A DNA stretch of 64,000 nt, taken from Codonopsis lanceolata. Taxonomy: Eukaryota > Streptophyta > Magnoliopsida > Asterales > Campanulaceae. Of the stretch, positions 1 to 11,334 are shown piece by piece. Below the pieces are notes generated by a model. The model had not been told where the DNA came from. It did not search any database and worked only from the letters and a program-made list of their open reading frames with translations. Position 1 is the stretch's first letter; each line of letters opens with the position of its first letter. The position numbers were made by a program, and so were the translations under genes. The stretch spans positions 57,471,546-57,535,545 of the forward strand of contig CM028381.1 of assembly GCA_013146195.2 (NCBI GenBank), written 5' to 3'.

Positions 1-127
1 AGGCCAAGGAATGTGATCGACACGATCAGAGAGGCCGCCCCAAGTGGTACTCGACTTAAAAACATGATCTACAATCGAAGCATGTGGTGAACACGATGCC
101 CCAAAAAAAGAAGGGGGGATTACATTT

Positions 128-565
128 ATGCCAAGTGAGCTAGCCATTAGCAAAGAGGCAACGACCTCGACTTTGAGGGTGGGAATTCATAACGGCGGCG
201 TGAAAAGGGTCTTGATAGACACTGGGCATCAAGGGATATTTTGTACTACAAATGCTTTGTCGGTCGAAGTTGGGGGACGCCCATCTCGAGGCCCAAATGA
301 TCGATACAATTGGAAGGCTTCACCGGACACCAAGTCGCGATAAAGGGATCGATCACTCTCAAGGTCGTACTGGGAGGAAACCGCCACACCTCGAGCGGAG
401 GAGGTGGATTTCCTTGTGATTGACCTCCCATCCCCATACAATGCAATCCTAGGTTCCCGGCCCAAACCAAATTTCGGATGGTCTCCTCGCTGCTCACCAA
501 AGGGTGAAATATCCCACAAGCCACGGGGACGGGAATAGTGCTCAATGACCCAAAGGCCAGCCTCT
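128..565 (+). pseudogene. Retroelement aspartic protease fragment
   Basis: The frame opening at 128 reads VKRVLIDTG, the active-site DTG of a retropepsin-like protease. The residue after the G is H, where S or A is usual. About 200 bases on, in another frame, comes FLVIDLPSPYNAILG, the conserved second half of plant gypsy proteases. At least one frameshift separates the two halves. The protease would normally cut the Gag-Pol polyprotein; this copy is broken. Confidence 0.75.
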
Positions 566-1149
566 TGAATATATCTATAAGGAGAAGAAGAACAAGGAAA
601 AAAGTGAATACTGACCCAACCTCGAGCGGAGGTGGCAGGGGAGGAAAGACCGACAAAAAAGGCAAGAGAAGATGGAGGAAATTGTCCCCATCGCCAATAC
701 ACCGATTGAAGCCCCAACATAGCAATTAAGCGCGAGCCCGGCTTCGCCGAAAGAAACATGAAAGCAAGATGGCTAAACCCCAGATAAAATCAAAAAAGAG
801 CGTGAAGAAAATTGAGATGGTAGAAAGCTCGGACGAAGGCCGACTAGAGATCAAGCAGACAAGGATGGAAGAAATAGTGATCAACCTTGACTTCCTGAGC
901 GAAAGTTAAGGTCGGAAGAGAGATACCGAAGAGGAAGCGACCATCATTAAACTTTTGAAGGAGATGCGGATGTCTTCGCTGGAGGGTCGAGGACATGGAA
1001 GGAATCACCAGACGTGGCCGTACATAAAGCTTAGTATCGACCACGGCGCCATTCCTATACAACGAAGGCAAGAATTTTCTCTCCCGGCGGGGAAGCGATC
1101 AAGGAAGAAGTGTCGAGGCGCTCAAAGCAAAAATAATAAAGGAGGTTAC

Positions 1150-2110
1150 GTATGCAACATGGATAGCCAATGTGGTCATGGTAAAAAAGTCAAGTGGAAA
1201 ATGGAGAATGTGTGTTGACTTCACCGATCTAAACAAGGCTTGTCCCAAAGACTGGTACCCCCTGCCGAGGATCGACCAGCTTGTGGATTCATTGGCCGGG
1301 CACAAAATCTGAGTTTTGTCGATGCTTATTCCAGGTATCACGGATCTGAATGTGGTGGCGGACCAGTTCACACGGCGTTCAGCTGCAGGTGGGTATCTTG
1401 TTACACCATGATGCCTTTCGGGTTGAAGAATCACGGGGGCTACATACCAAAGAATGGTGAACAAGGTGTTCGGCGAGGGTGAAACGTGAAGCATACATCG
1501 ATGACATGGTAATCAAGACAAAGCGGTCCGACCATGTCGAAGACCTAAGGAAACCTTTGCAAACCTAAGGAAGCCTGAGAATGAAATTAAACTTAGGCAA
1601 AATGCGCTTTTAGTAGTCATTTGGAAAATTCCTCGGCTACATGGTCAATGAGAGGGAGGTGAGGCCAACCAGAAAATAAAGGCCCTAACAACTATGGACC
1701 CTCACGAGTGTATCAAGCATGTTCAGAAGCTTAATGGTCGGATCACCGCTCTCAGTCGTTTCATCGCCAAGTCGGCGGAGAGAAGCTTACCATTCTTTAA
1801 AACGTTGAAAGGGAAAAAATTTACGTGGTCGGACGCGTATAAAAGCCTTCAATGAACTCAAAGAATACCTTGGCGAGGCCACCTCGGCATCGGCATCCCA
1901 TTCAGGAAAAATTATGCGTATGCTTGCGCGTCGGACTCGGCGATCATCAGTGTTAATCGAGAGAGGAAGAAAAACTGCGAAGCCGGTCTACTATGTGTCT
2001 CATGCCTTAGCGAGGTCGAGAGAGATATCTAGAGATCGGCGGGTGCTCGCCACAGTAATTCTTGCTCGAAAATTGAGAGCATACTTCAAGCTCATCAGAT
2101 AGTGGTCTAC
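1150..2110 (+). pseudogene. Reverse transcriptase plus first RNase H, broken
   Basis: From about 1185 the translation reads KWRMCVDFTDLNKACPKD followed by YPLPRIDQLVDS, the conserved RT fingers/palm of plant gypsy elements. TMMPFGLKN follows near 1410. The catalytic YxDD box appears as AYIDDMVIKTK near 1495-1525. Between these, short deletions shift the frame several times. From about 1730 the frame reads LNGRITALSRFI, the RT-RNase H connection, and a degenerate RNase H continues to about 2100. The active-site aspartates are present but the frame is not continuous. Confidence 0.85.
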
Positions 2111-2339
2111 GGACCTCCCAATGAGACAAGTCTGCATAAGCCGGACATGGCGGGAAGAATGCTAAAATGGTCGGTTGAGCTATCGGGATATGGGATTGAA
2201 TCTGGCCAGGAGAACTATTCGAGCCTGAGGTTTTAGCGGACTTCATCGCGAAACCTCATTCTACAAAGGCGACTAAGGATATACGGAGGAACCGGCGGCA
2301 GTCGAGTGCGACCAAAGAAAAGATTGAGGACAAGCCAAC

Positions 2340-2750
2340 AAAGCTCGGACCACCCGAGCATTGGACTCTGTTCGTGGATGGATCCTCGGGCACAACTAAA
2401 AGTGGGGCGAGGAATCTTAATGATTACCGGAAGGGAATTAGGTTTGGCCTTGAATTCGGTTTCAAGGCTTCAAACAACCAAGCCAGTATGAGGCGTTGGT
2501 AGCCGGTGTCGAGTTAGCAAGGAAGGCGGGGCCGAAACGTTGTATCTGTGATGATTCAGCTAGTGGTGAAACAAGTTACAGGCGAATCTGGGGCAAACCA
2601 CCCGGTGTTGGCCAAATATCAACAATTAGTCGGGGGAGGCGAAGGAATTCAAATATTGGGAGGCTGGAGCAGTTGCAAGGGGAACAACGCGAAGACTTCT
2701 TGTCAAAAGTCGCTTCTTACAGCGAGGACATTCCAGAGTCGAGCTAATGT
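2340..2750 (+). pseudogene. Second (archaeal-type) RNase H, broken
   Basis: WTLFVDGSS at about 2364 and ASNNQAS with EALVAGVELARKAG near 2470-2530 match the additional RNase H of Tat-lineage Ty3/gypsy elements. It follows the first RNase H and precedes integrase. A codon change and a stop break it where the catalytic glutamate region (AEYEAL-like) is expected. Presence of this domain is the main reason for a Tat rather than Athila or chromovirus assignment. Confidence 0.75.
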
Positions 2751-3039
2751 TTCTCGAAAAACCGGCGATCAATGAGGAGAAAATAATGATGATCGAAGAG
2801 GCCAGAGGTGTTGGATCGGCGAGATCAAAGACTACATCGAGCAAGGTATTACGCAGGGATAAGGATAAGGCACGGATGGTAAAAACCGAGCATCGGTACT
2901 CGGTCATTGGGGAATCTTTGTACAAGCGATCAATCTTATTTGTGTAAGAAACCACCTTGTTGTGTAAGACCGAAGCGGTGCAAGGCCTCTAGGCGAGGTT
3001 CATGAAGGGAATGTGGAGGTCACCGGGGCGAGGACTTTG

Positions 3040-4028
3040 GCCGATAAGATCAATTTTCACGGATACTCTTGGTAGAGCATGAGGAGGCAGCGAGAATACG
3101 TGAAGAAATGCGACAAGTGCCAAAGGTTTGCGAGATATTCCTAGACTCCGTCCATACCTCGGACAGGTGATCGCGGCATGGCCATTTGATATGTGGGGAA
3201 TAGACCTCATCGGTCCCTTCCCTAAGGCCAAACATGGATGCGAATATGTCATAGTAGGCGTGGACTATTTCACCAAATGGATAGAAGCCAAGCCCCAGCC
3301 GGCATCACCGAGGACCAAGCGGTGAAGTTTGTATCACGAGCAAATCTTTTGTCGGATTCGGTCTTCCTCGGATGGTGGTTTCCGATCATGGCACTCAATT
3401 TTCTAAAAAGTTCACGGCGAGTTGCGAAAGGCTAAATGTTAAACATAGAATGTCCTCGGTGGCTCATCCTCGAGGCAACGGGCCGAGCGAGGAAACAAGA
3501 AAATTATGCATGCACTAAAGAGGATGCGGACGAGGAAAAAGGGAAGTGGCTCGAGCAATTGCCGATCGTTTTATGGAACATCAGAACCACCGTCCATGGC
3601 CCAGCAGGCGAAACTCCTTTGCTCTTACCTATGGATCGGAAGCCATGGCTCGGTCGAACTAAGCGCTCCCGGCAAGGGTCACCTTCTTCGACCAAAGTCA
3701 AAAGCAGTGTCAAGATTATTGGATCTCGACAACATTGAGGAGAAGCGGATTGAGGCAAGACTAAGGATGATCAATTACAAGAAGCTCACGAAGAGAAACC
3801 ATGATAAGAAGGTCGGGCCAGGAGTCTTCCGGTAGGAGATTTGGTCTTAAGAAAGATTGAAGCAACGGGCAAAAAGCTCGGCGAAACAAGCTCTCAAATC
3901 GAATTGGGAAGGACCACTTAGGGTGACCCAAAGTTGTTCGAGAAGGGACATACCTGGCCAGCGAGAACTAGGCGGAACACCACTAAAAACCCATGGCATG
4001 CCGACCACTTAAAGAAATATTATCAATG
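3040..4028 (+). pseudogene. Integrase, broken
   Basis: KKCDKCQRF near 3103 is the end of the HHCC zinc-binding domain. WPFDMWGIDLIGPFPKA at 3178-3232, followed by YVIVGVDYFTKWIEAKP, is the first aspartate block of the DDE core. Downstream pieces include LEQLPIVLWNIRTT near 3550 and RMINYKKLTKRNHDKKV near 3765-3815. The pol C-terminus WHADHLKKYY ends near 4023. Several indels separate the blocks. The protein would insert the cDNA into the host genome; this copy is inactive. Confidence 0.85.
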
Positions 4029-4153
4029 ATGTAACTGTGACAATTATTGAGCGAGAAAAATGAAGAAATCCATTCATGTTTTGTGCCTACCAAAATAAGA
4101 CTTGAAGGCCTATCCTCGGCATGCAGGGAAAGCCTCATTTGTAAAAGCGAAAA

Positions 4154-4512
4154 AGACCTATCCTCGGTGGGGGGGCAGGATAGGCCCAGAAAAAGACCTA
4201 TCCTCGATAGCGAGGATAGGCCCAGAAAAAAGACCTATCCTCGGTACGAGGATAGGCCGAAAAAAGACCTATCCTCGGTAGCGAGGATAGGCCCGAAAAG
4301 ACCTATCCTCGGTACACGGGGAGGGATAGGCCCGAAAAAGACCTATCCTCGGTACACGGAGGATAGGCCCGAAAAAAGACCTATCCTCGGTACGAGGATA
4401 GGCCCGAGACCTATCCTCGGTGCACGGGGGATAGGCCCGAAAAAGACCTATCCTCGATATACGAAGATAGGCCCGAGAAAAGACCTATCTTCGGCGCATG
4501 GAGATAGGCCCC
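4154..4512 (+). repeat. Tandem hairpin repeat, about 10 units of 30-39 bp
   Basis: Ten units start with GACCTATCCTCGGTAC-type sequence (near 4154, 4193, 4231, 4266, 4299, 4339, 4378, 4408, 4445 and 4481). Each closes with GAGGATAGGCCC, so every unit can fold on itself (CCTATCCTCG against CGAGGATAGG). The array starts about 130 bp after the pol end. Tandem repeats in this position are characteristic of Retand-type Tat elements. The overlapping 162-residue frame is a by-product of the repeat. Confidence 0.9.
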
Positions 4513-4949
4513 TTGAAATTACAAACAAACTCTAAAAAGTTAGACTTTCTCATAAAATTGCAAGGACCATGAAGAAGCAAAGTAACGAAGAGGCGGATCA
4601 ATCATCGATAATCGATGCGAGAAAAAGTTAAGTGAAGCGTCAAAGTAACAATTGTTTGATACAGAGCACGAAGGCCTAAAACCACTCGTCGGCGCGAGGT
4701 AATGAATCGAGGCGGTAGGGATCGGTCACGGAAGGAAGCTCGATGCTCGGCCGCTCAACGTCATCGGCATTTGCCTATTAGTTTGTTCACCCAAAAAGCT
4801 TGCATGGTCGGCCATTTCGGGATCAAAGGAACATCTTCATTTCTCTTGATGGCCTCGATCACGAGACAACACGTTCACGTCCAGAAGGCATCGGGGCACC
4901 CACTCATTTAGACCCGACCTCTCGATCCTCGGCGTATGCAGTGAAGCTC

Positions 4950-7600
4950 GTCACTTTGATAAGGGACCAAGACATGGCCTGGCGAACAAGCGAGCGGAGA
5001 AGGGCTCGAGCCCCAGTCGACTAAGCTCCCCATCGGTGCAGCGTAGGCTTCTTTGCACATCGAAGAATGTGGCGAGAACCCTTAGTATAGTATGGCACCA
5101 ATTCTTGAGAAAATCCTCACCGTCCTTATAATCTTGTCTGCGGACCACCGAGCTGCCTCAGGTTGAGCACCGAACCCCAGCTACTTGGGCGGGCGGCGTC
5201 TCGCTCCTTCTGCGGTCTCCCCTCTCAGCAGTAGAAGAAAGTTTAAATTTGGTCCCTTCGACCTCCGGAAGCTCGTCAACTCGGCCAGGAAAGCTTATTC
5301 GGCGTGGCCCTTCATCTCGTCAAAAGTTTTAAAGCCTCATTCAATTTCAGGAAACCGTTCGGCTTCTCGGTTTACGTTTATTGTCGCCTTCGAGGATGCG
5401 ACCTTAGCCTTCAAAGGTTCATATCATCTTCGTGAGATCGGGCTTCTCGGCGCGACTTCTTCTCGCTATTAGTTGTTCGGCCAAGGCGAGTTGGGCGACT
5501 TCCCTGGCGCGGCGAAGCCTACAAACAAGAAAATCGACTAGTCATCAAAATGCGAAACAAAGATAAAAGCAGTCGAAAATATAAAGTATATAACGGCGTA
5601 CCTCATGGGTTATCGGGGCCAAAAGCGACCTAGCAGTTGCTTGGCATTTGGCGAGTCCATAACACCAATTAAATCCTTGAGGCGCGGCTCGAGCAACCAC
5701 CCACTTGACCCAAGGTCGCCGTGATATCGTCATGCGCGATAAAGTCGAAGTTGCAGAGGAGCAACATCGGCAATGCACTTAGCCCATTCCTTGGCCACCT
5801 CTTGGTTGGTCGGCAACTCGAAGTTCTCGCTCGGCCAGAGGCAATCCACTTCCTCGCGGGTTGGCGAGCTTTCCTCGACCCGCAGGCTTGCCTTTGCTTT
5901 CGCCCGGAGAGGCGACAACACCTCCTGCTTCTTCATTCTCTTCGTCGACCAAAGCCGGTCTCTTTCGCTTACCCAGGCTTGGCTTTCAGGAGGCGGATCA
6001 GCAACCGAGCTCTGCGGTAATGCAGCCAGGAGCTTTAAGGGTAGCCGCGGGGAGGAGGAGTCGAGGATATAGTGATGGGAGCGGCCTTCGATCCGGCTCC
6101 CGAGATGAAGTGGGAGCGACCCTTGTAACTTTTGGGATAGGGCGGCCACCCCACCTTGGTTAAAACACGGTCGGCAAAGCGTAGCCGTCCATGTCGAGCA
6201 GCGGCCGATCTCAGCCACGGCGATCAGCCAAGTTGCATCTTTGCGGCTCCTCGTCAGACCCATTCGGGCATCAAGACTCCTCATCGCTGAAAAACAAAAA
6301 GTTTGAAGTTAAGAACAAACAAAAAGAAGGCAAATAAATAAATAAATAAATTAAGGAAGAAGGTGTTCACGGTGATCGGGGCAAGGTTGTTCGGCTTTCA
6401 AATTCGACGAGGAAGGGCAATCTTTCTTGAAGACAGATCCTTATGCACCAACCGGCCGGGTAAGTGCTAATTACAGGCATGGCACATCGAGGTCGGAGGT
6501 CTTTCATGGCTTTGCTAGATATCCCGACCAGACTGAGCAATTCTTCGTTAGTACAAACCGAGCTCCACTTGAACACGAGCGGGTTCTCGTCCAGCGCACC
6601 AGATAACCCTCGATGCCTCCTTGGCCTCTCCTCATACTCGGACAATGAAGAAGCGGTGGGCAGCGACTTTACTAACTCGGCGACATCGCGAGGTGGAAAA
6701 TTCCACCCTCGTCGACTCTCACAACAAGGACCTTATCGACCCAATGCCTGTTTTCCTGGAGGCGAGCGAATAAGTTGACCCGTTGTTGTGGTGTTTGCAG
6801 CGAAGCGAAACGACCAGGGGACATAGTCACGGCAAAATAATTCTTGAAAAGAGGAAGGGTAGGCTCAAATCGAGCACTCGCAAACAAGCAATAAAAGGCG
6901 GTCGGATACCTCACGAGGTTAAGGGATAGATCGAGGATGAGCCCGCTTAGCCGTCGATAACTCACATATAAAAGGGTCGAGGCGGTAGAAGCCACGCCTC
7001 AAAGAAGGAGATATAGAACCCAACACCACTTCGAAGAAGCCTCGGCTCGGGCAAAGACAAGCGTATATCGAGGCATACCCCGAAATCTTGAAGCGTGATT
7101 AAAGGTTGCTCCAAGCCTCTACGTCCTCGAGGTCAATATGGTTGCACCACCCCCCCAACCACACGCCTCGGTCTTACCGCCTCCTCGGCGGAATCCTCGC
7201 AGCTTATTACGGTTTTCCGGCTCGGGTTTTCTTGCTCGTCTTACTCACCAGATCATCTACCTCGAGGTCTTGAAGCCGGCGAGGAGCCACCAGCGGCATC
7301 CTTCTTTCTTTTCTCTTCGCCAACTCTATGTTTTGCTCCATTATCTATTTGCGCCTCGAACTTCATTTAAAAATTTGGTAAAGGTCAAAATATGCTTGCT
7401 CCTCACTCACTCCGCAGAGATGCATCGAGTCCCAGAGGTCGGTCCTCGATTCTCCGGGACTAGATCCTCGCGTGTGGGAAGTCCCTCTAATTTGTAACCG
7501 GGACCAATAGCCTCTCCGCCCATTTGGGAAGGACGACTTCCCAATTTCCATCAATCTGCTTATATGCAGAAGGGTGGGGGCCAGAGCATAAATCACCGGG
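4950..7600 (-). pseudogene. Additional antisense ORF of Tat element, broken, with probable intron
   Basis: Reading the minus strand from about 7600 down to about 4950 gives a chain of frames in the style of the extra antisense ORF of Tat elements. One stretch near 6700-6790 reads RLQENRHWVDKVLVVRVDE. Another, near 6370-6645, contains LVFKWSSVCTNEELL. Its role is unknown in the family. A minus-strand splice acceptor (TTTTTCAG then CGATGAGG) lies near 6288, and a possible donor is near 6372, so an intron of about 80 bp is likely. Frameshifts and stops occur throughout. The lineage match is from memory of the family layout; I cannot align it. Confidence 0.55.
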
Positions 7601-8193
7601 ATTAGCTCTTTTAGTCCTCATAGGCGGAAGAAAGGGAGTGGGAGAGGGATCTAGGGAAAAGGCGGACAGACGAAGAGCGAGGCGAGGAGGCGGGTTTAAT
7701 GTACGCCTTGTTAGAGGAGGAGCGATCGAGGAGTGCAGCCAGAGGACTCGGACCGGAACTCATAAAAAGCTTGACAAAAACCTAAGTATTGAGGTCGAAC
7801 TAAAAGAAGAAGAATACCTTCAACGAGATGATGATGACAAAGCGAGGCGAGAGCAGAGGAACGAAAGAGCGAGGGCGAAGCGAAACACGAAATGAAAGCT
7901 TCGCCCGGCGTTAATGCAAAAAAAGCGAAGCGTAACTAACCGCTCATGGGAGAAGAACAGCGATATATAACTCACCGCAGCGCGCGGCAGCGCCGCGAAA
8001 GCTTATGAACGAGAGAAAAGTAAGCGGAAGGAGGAGGCGAACCTAAAGGACCACTTTTGGAGAAAAAAGGCGGTGTTTGAAAGAGAGGCAAATAGCAAGA
8101 AACAGTAGAAGGAAAATGTCGCTGAAAATCGTTTGAGCGGGGAAAAGACCGGAGAAATAAGCGAGAAGTGTGGAGAAGAAACCAAAGGTTTTC

Positions 8194-8201
8194 ATTTTAT
8201 A
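8194..8201 (-). promoter_or_regulatory. Candidate TATA box for the antisense ORF
   Basis: The minus strand reads TATAAAAT here, about 600 bp upstream of the first antisense coding block. No experimental support; inferred from position only. Confidence 0.3.
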
Positions 8202-8559
8202 CGATCCACGAGCGAGCGGGTCAACCCGTGATAGGCCGCGGACCTATCCGCCAATAGGCGACCAACACGTGGCCGATGCTAAAAGCGGCGTCGCAGAATT
8301 AGGGAAAACGTCTTGGCGCCGCCACTTCAAGAAATTAAATGAAAGTCGGCTTTATGGCGGCTTAGGCTCACACGCCATTAATAAGGCGTGACCCCAAGCG
8401 CCACCAATCAGGACCATCGAGGCAGGCTCGTCTGAGGGACTAGTTGAAACCAGTCCTCGGCTCATCCCAAAATTAAAGCAGAGAGAGTATGATCGGCATG
8501 TGAGATCCCAACCAAGGACAAATCAAGTTATACTTTCCAAGCTTGGGATGAATCCTCGC

Positions 8560-9400
8560 ACTCGGAAAGTCGGGGGCAAGCTGAAGGGACTCAACCACTC
8601 GCCCTCACGTGGCGGACACGTGGCTGTTGGAACTTGAGGCGACACTGGCCTCTACTGCCGAGATGTGGCACGGCTCGGCGACCATCCTCGACAGAGCACC
8701 GCCCGGGCCGACCAAACTAAGGACAAGCCAGGAATTATGTTAGACTAGTCCAATTGTCACGGAGGCGGGCCTGCGTGGTCGGAGTCCTCGACCACTAGCC
8801 GACCACCAGAGAAAGCGGGGACTAAGTCTCAGCGACCTAAGGGAAAAACGTCATCATAGTACAAAGTCGCGCGGATGGCCCCATTCGATTGGAGAAACAC
8901 CAACGTCTCTGCGCCCGCCGCTCCCAGCGACAGTTGACACAGCGATACTCGACAAACTGAAAAAGAGACCAATGAGAGCGGACCACCTCGGACCAGACCA
9001 GATCTGTCTCCAGCGTCTTTGTCCTTGCTTGTCGTGAGCGAGATCGGAGAGAGTATAAAAAGGAAGGTAACCAACTTCACAAGGCATGACACTATTCACA
9101 CTTGAGATATTCCTTGTTTTGAGCTCATAGCTAAGAGAAATATTGCTAAGGGTGATCCCGAGAGTCTGCTGTTCGCTCCATTGTTACCCAGAGCTGACTC
9201 TCACTTGTGGGAGGCTGGGCTGGGATAACCTCCGACTCCACGGCCGGTGTTTTCCTCTTACGGAGGACCTTACTTAAGAAGGCAGAGACGATTGGGAAAC
9301 CCATTAGTAGCTTGCGGCGGATATCCACCTCACCACTCCAACATAGACAACCTTCGTCTAGATCGGGTCCACGTGTACTCCACGTGTAGTCACCCACATT
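8560..9400 (+). mobile_element. 3' LTR of the Tat element with polypurine tract
   Basis: A purine-rich tract (GGAAAGTCGGGGGCAAG, about 8563-8579) is followed by a TG at 8581, the likely LTR start. A TATA box (TATAAAAAGG) at 9054-9063 is a plausible U3 promoter. The right end is not sharp: CCCACA near 9396 is the best candidate. The 5' LTR is outside the window, so neither edge can be confirmed by pairing. Confidence 0.6.
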
Positions 9401-9686
9401 TTAGGCGTGATCAAGAAAGTGTAAAGCAGATTGAAACTTTGAAAGGGTACTAACTTCTTAATTTTCCTTTGGAATACACAAGTTTAGAAGGAGGCCACCA
9501 AGCCCAAAAAGAGAAACCAAATTTGTCATCGGACCAAACCTCTTTCTTTTCGGAACAAAAAGATGGCAAGCCAAAATCGCAACTGCTCTCTCCACTGAAC
9601 AAATGCAGTTATTCAGTTAGTCATTCATATTGCCTTCCTTCCTCGTCTTCTCATAGCGTAAGGTGTCTTCCCTTTTACAGATAAAA

Positions 9687-9725
<39 letters not shown>

Positions 9726-9770
9726 TTCATAATTAATTCCTGCAATGGCTGCGCAAAGCTCTCCACGGTT
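9401..9770 (+). CDS. Possible 5' UTR and first codons of a host gene, cut by an assembly gap
   Basis: AT-rich single-copy-looking sequence leads into a CT then CA microsatellite, a common feature of plant 5' UTRs. An ATG at 9745 in good context (GCAATGGCT) starts MAAQSSPR, and the gap begins at 9771. Nothing after the gap continues such a protein: that sequence belongs to a minus-strand retrotransposon. The gene may be truncated by the retroelement or lost in the gap. The function cannot be guessed from eight residues. Confidence 0.35.
9688..9725. repeat. (CT)n-(CA)n microsatellite
   Basis: About 12 CT units are followed directly by about 7 CA units. Confidence 0.97.
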
Positions 9771-9870
9771 NNNNNNNNNNNNNNNNNNNNNNNNNNNNNN
9801 NNNNNNNNNNNNNNNNNNNNNNNNNNNNNNNNNNNNNNNNNNNNNNNNNNNNNNNNNNNNNNNNNNNNNN
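9771..9870. other. Assembly gap, 100 N
   Basis: Exactly 100 undetermined bases, the usual placeholder for a gap of unknown size. Confidence 1.
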
Positions 9871-10289
9871 TCTCTTCTTGTTTTCTTCCTTAATATCTTC
9901 AATTTCATTTCTCAAAGAGAGATTTTAGAATCTCTACTTCATCTTAATTTCATAACTTTCTTCAACTCTTTTCTTTTACTCATCGAATTAATTTCGATTC
10001 TACCTATTTCTTTTCATCTTTTCTTTTTACTAGCTTCTAGCTTTTCTTTTCTAATCTTTCTTCTTCCTCTATTTCTCTTTCAATTTCCTCAATGTCAATT
10101 TTTATGGGAGGAATAGGGCTATCATCATAGACAATAAATCTATCTCTCTCATAATCTTGCTCTTTTCAAAAAGTTTCGGTTGATAATTTCTCTCATCAAT
10201 TGAAAAACAAGCACTCATGTCACTAGGTCTATTCATAGCATCAAACACGTAAATTTCAACTTTCACCTAGGACCGACATTGTGAGTTTA

Positions 10290-10590
10290 CCATTTTCCAT
10301 TTATCATTGTATTAGTAGTTGCCAGCAAATTCGCCTAACAATATTGGGACTTCATTAGTGCATATCTTCCTTTCCATCTCAAGAACCACAAAGTCTACTG
10401 GTATGATTAATTTATCAACCTGAACTAGGATATCTTCCACTATACCCAAGGGATATTTAACTGAGCGATCAGCTAATTGTAATTGCATATTAGTGGGTTT
10501 TAGTTCTCCTAGACCTAATTGTTTATAGACCGAAAGGCATCAAGTTAATACTTGCTCCTAAATCTAGCATTGCTTTCATCTTTTAGAGTT
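10290..10590 (-). pseudogene. Retroelement protease fragment (DLGAS type)
   Basis: The minus strand reads MLDLGASINL at about 10574-10545, the non-canonical active site common in plant gypsy proteases. The conserved LGELKPTNMQLQLADRSVKY block follows near 10525-10460, then DILVQVDKLIIPVDFVVLE. A one-base shift lies between the active site and the downstream block. Confidence 0.75.
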
Positions 10591-11334
10591 CCCAAGGAAA
10601 CTTGAATATTAAAGTCACTGGGTCCTTCAACTTAGGTGGTAATTCTGGGTTGTAAACAACGACGTTTTCAAACAACAATCTTTCGTTGTTTTCAAACTTG
10701 TGTTTCTTAGAGTGAAGATCTTTGAAAAACTTTGCGTATGTCGAATATTTTTAATAACATTAAGCAAAGGTAAATTTACATTTATTTTGATAACATATTA
10801 TTATAAGAATTGTTTGTCCATTCGTTTTTCATAAGTCTTCTTGAACGGAATTGGAGGAACGTAAGGTGGTGGAGCCACATAAGGTTCCTCTTCTTCTTGA
10901 TCTAATCTTTTATCTACTTCAACTGTGTTGTCTTTATTTTGAATTTCTTTCTTTTTTCTTGTTCCTTATTTTGAACTTCTAACTCTACTTACTTCTTTTT
11001 TCTTTTTCTACCTCTTGATTACTTAAATCATCAATCACTTTATCACTAACACTATCTTTTTCGATTTCTTTCTCTATTTCTTTTCTAATTTTCACCGAAG
11101 CATGCATATTAGAAGAAGGAGGATCAAATCACTTACTTTCTTCACCTATCACCCTACCACTCTCAGAGACGGTGATTGACTTAGCCTCAGTTTGACTAGG
11201 GAACTTCCCTTCTTCTCTTTTATTTGCTTCTCGAATTTTCGAATATGTTTTTCGTATTTTCATTTCTTCAAGCATGTACTTCATCAAAGCCGCTTGACCT
11301 TTATTTGCTACTTGCTTGGGAACTTCTTCAATTC

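Larger units (their letters stand above)
1..9400 (+). mobile_element. Ty3/gypsy LTR retrotransposon, Tat lineage (Retand/Ogre-like), 5' end outside window
   Basis: Decayed element whose 5' LTR and gag lie left of the window. The domain order protease, reverse transcriptase, RNase H, second RNase H, integrase is read on the + strand with many frameshifts and stops. It is followed by a tandem repeat block, an antisense reading frame and a 3' LTR. The second RNase H, the long 3' region with tandem repeats and the antisense frame are known hallmarks of the Tat lineage (Retand of Silene, Ogre). Base composition is clearly richer in G+C than the rest of the window. No domain is intact, so the copy cannot encode a working polyprotein. 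The Tat assignment rests on recognised motifs and order, not on a search. Confidence 0.85.

Noticed and set aside
4154..4512. CRISPR-like regularly spaced repeat
   Set aside because: Units are contiguous hairpins with no unique spacers, in a plant retrotransposon.
4047..4535. 162-residue repetitive plus-strand frame
   Set aside because: It follows the tandem hairpin repeat, with unit length drifting between copies and no start context; not a protein-coding repeat.
9745..10116. 123-residue frame running through the first gap
   Set aside because: The frame exists only because N bases contain no stops; its two sides belong to different things.
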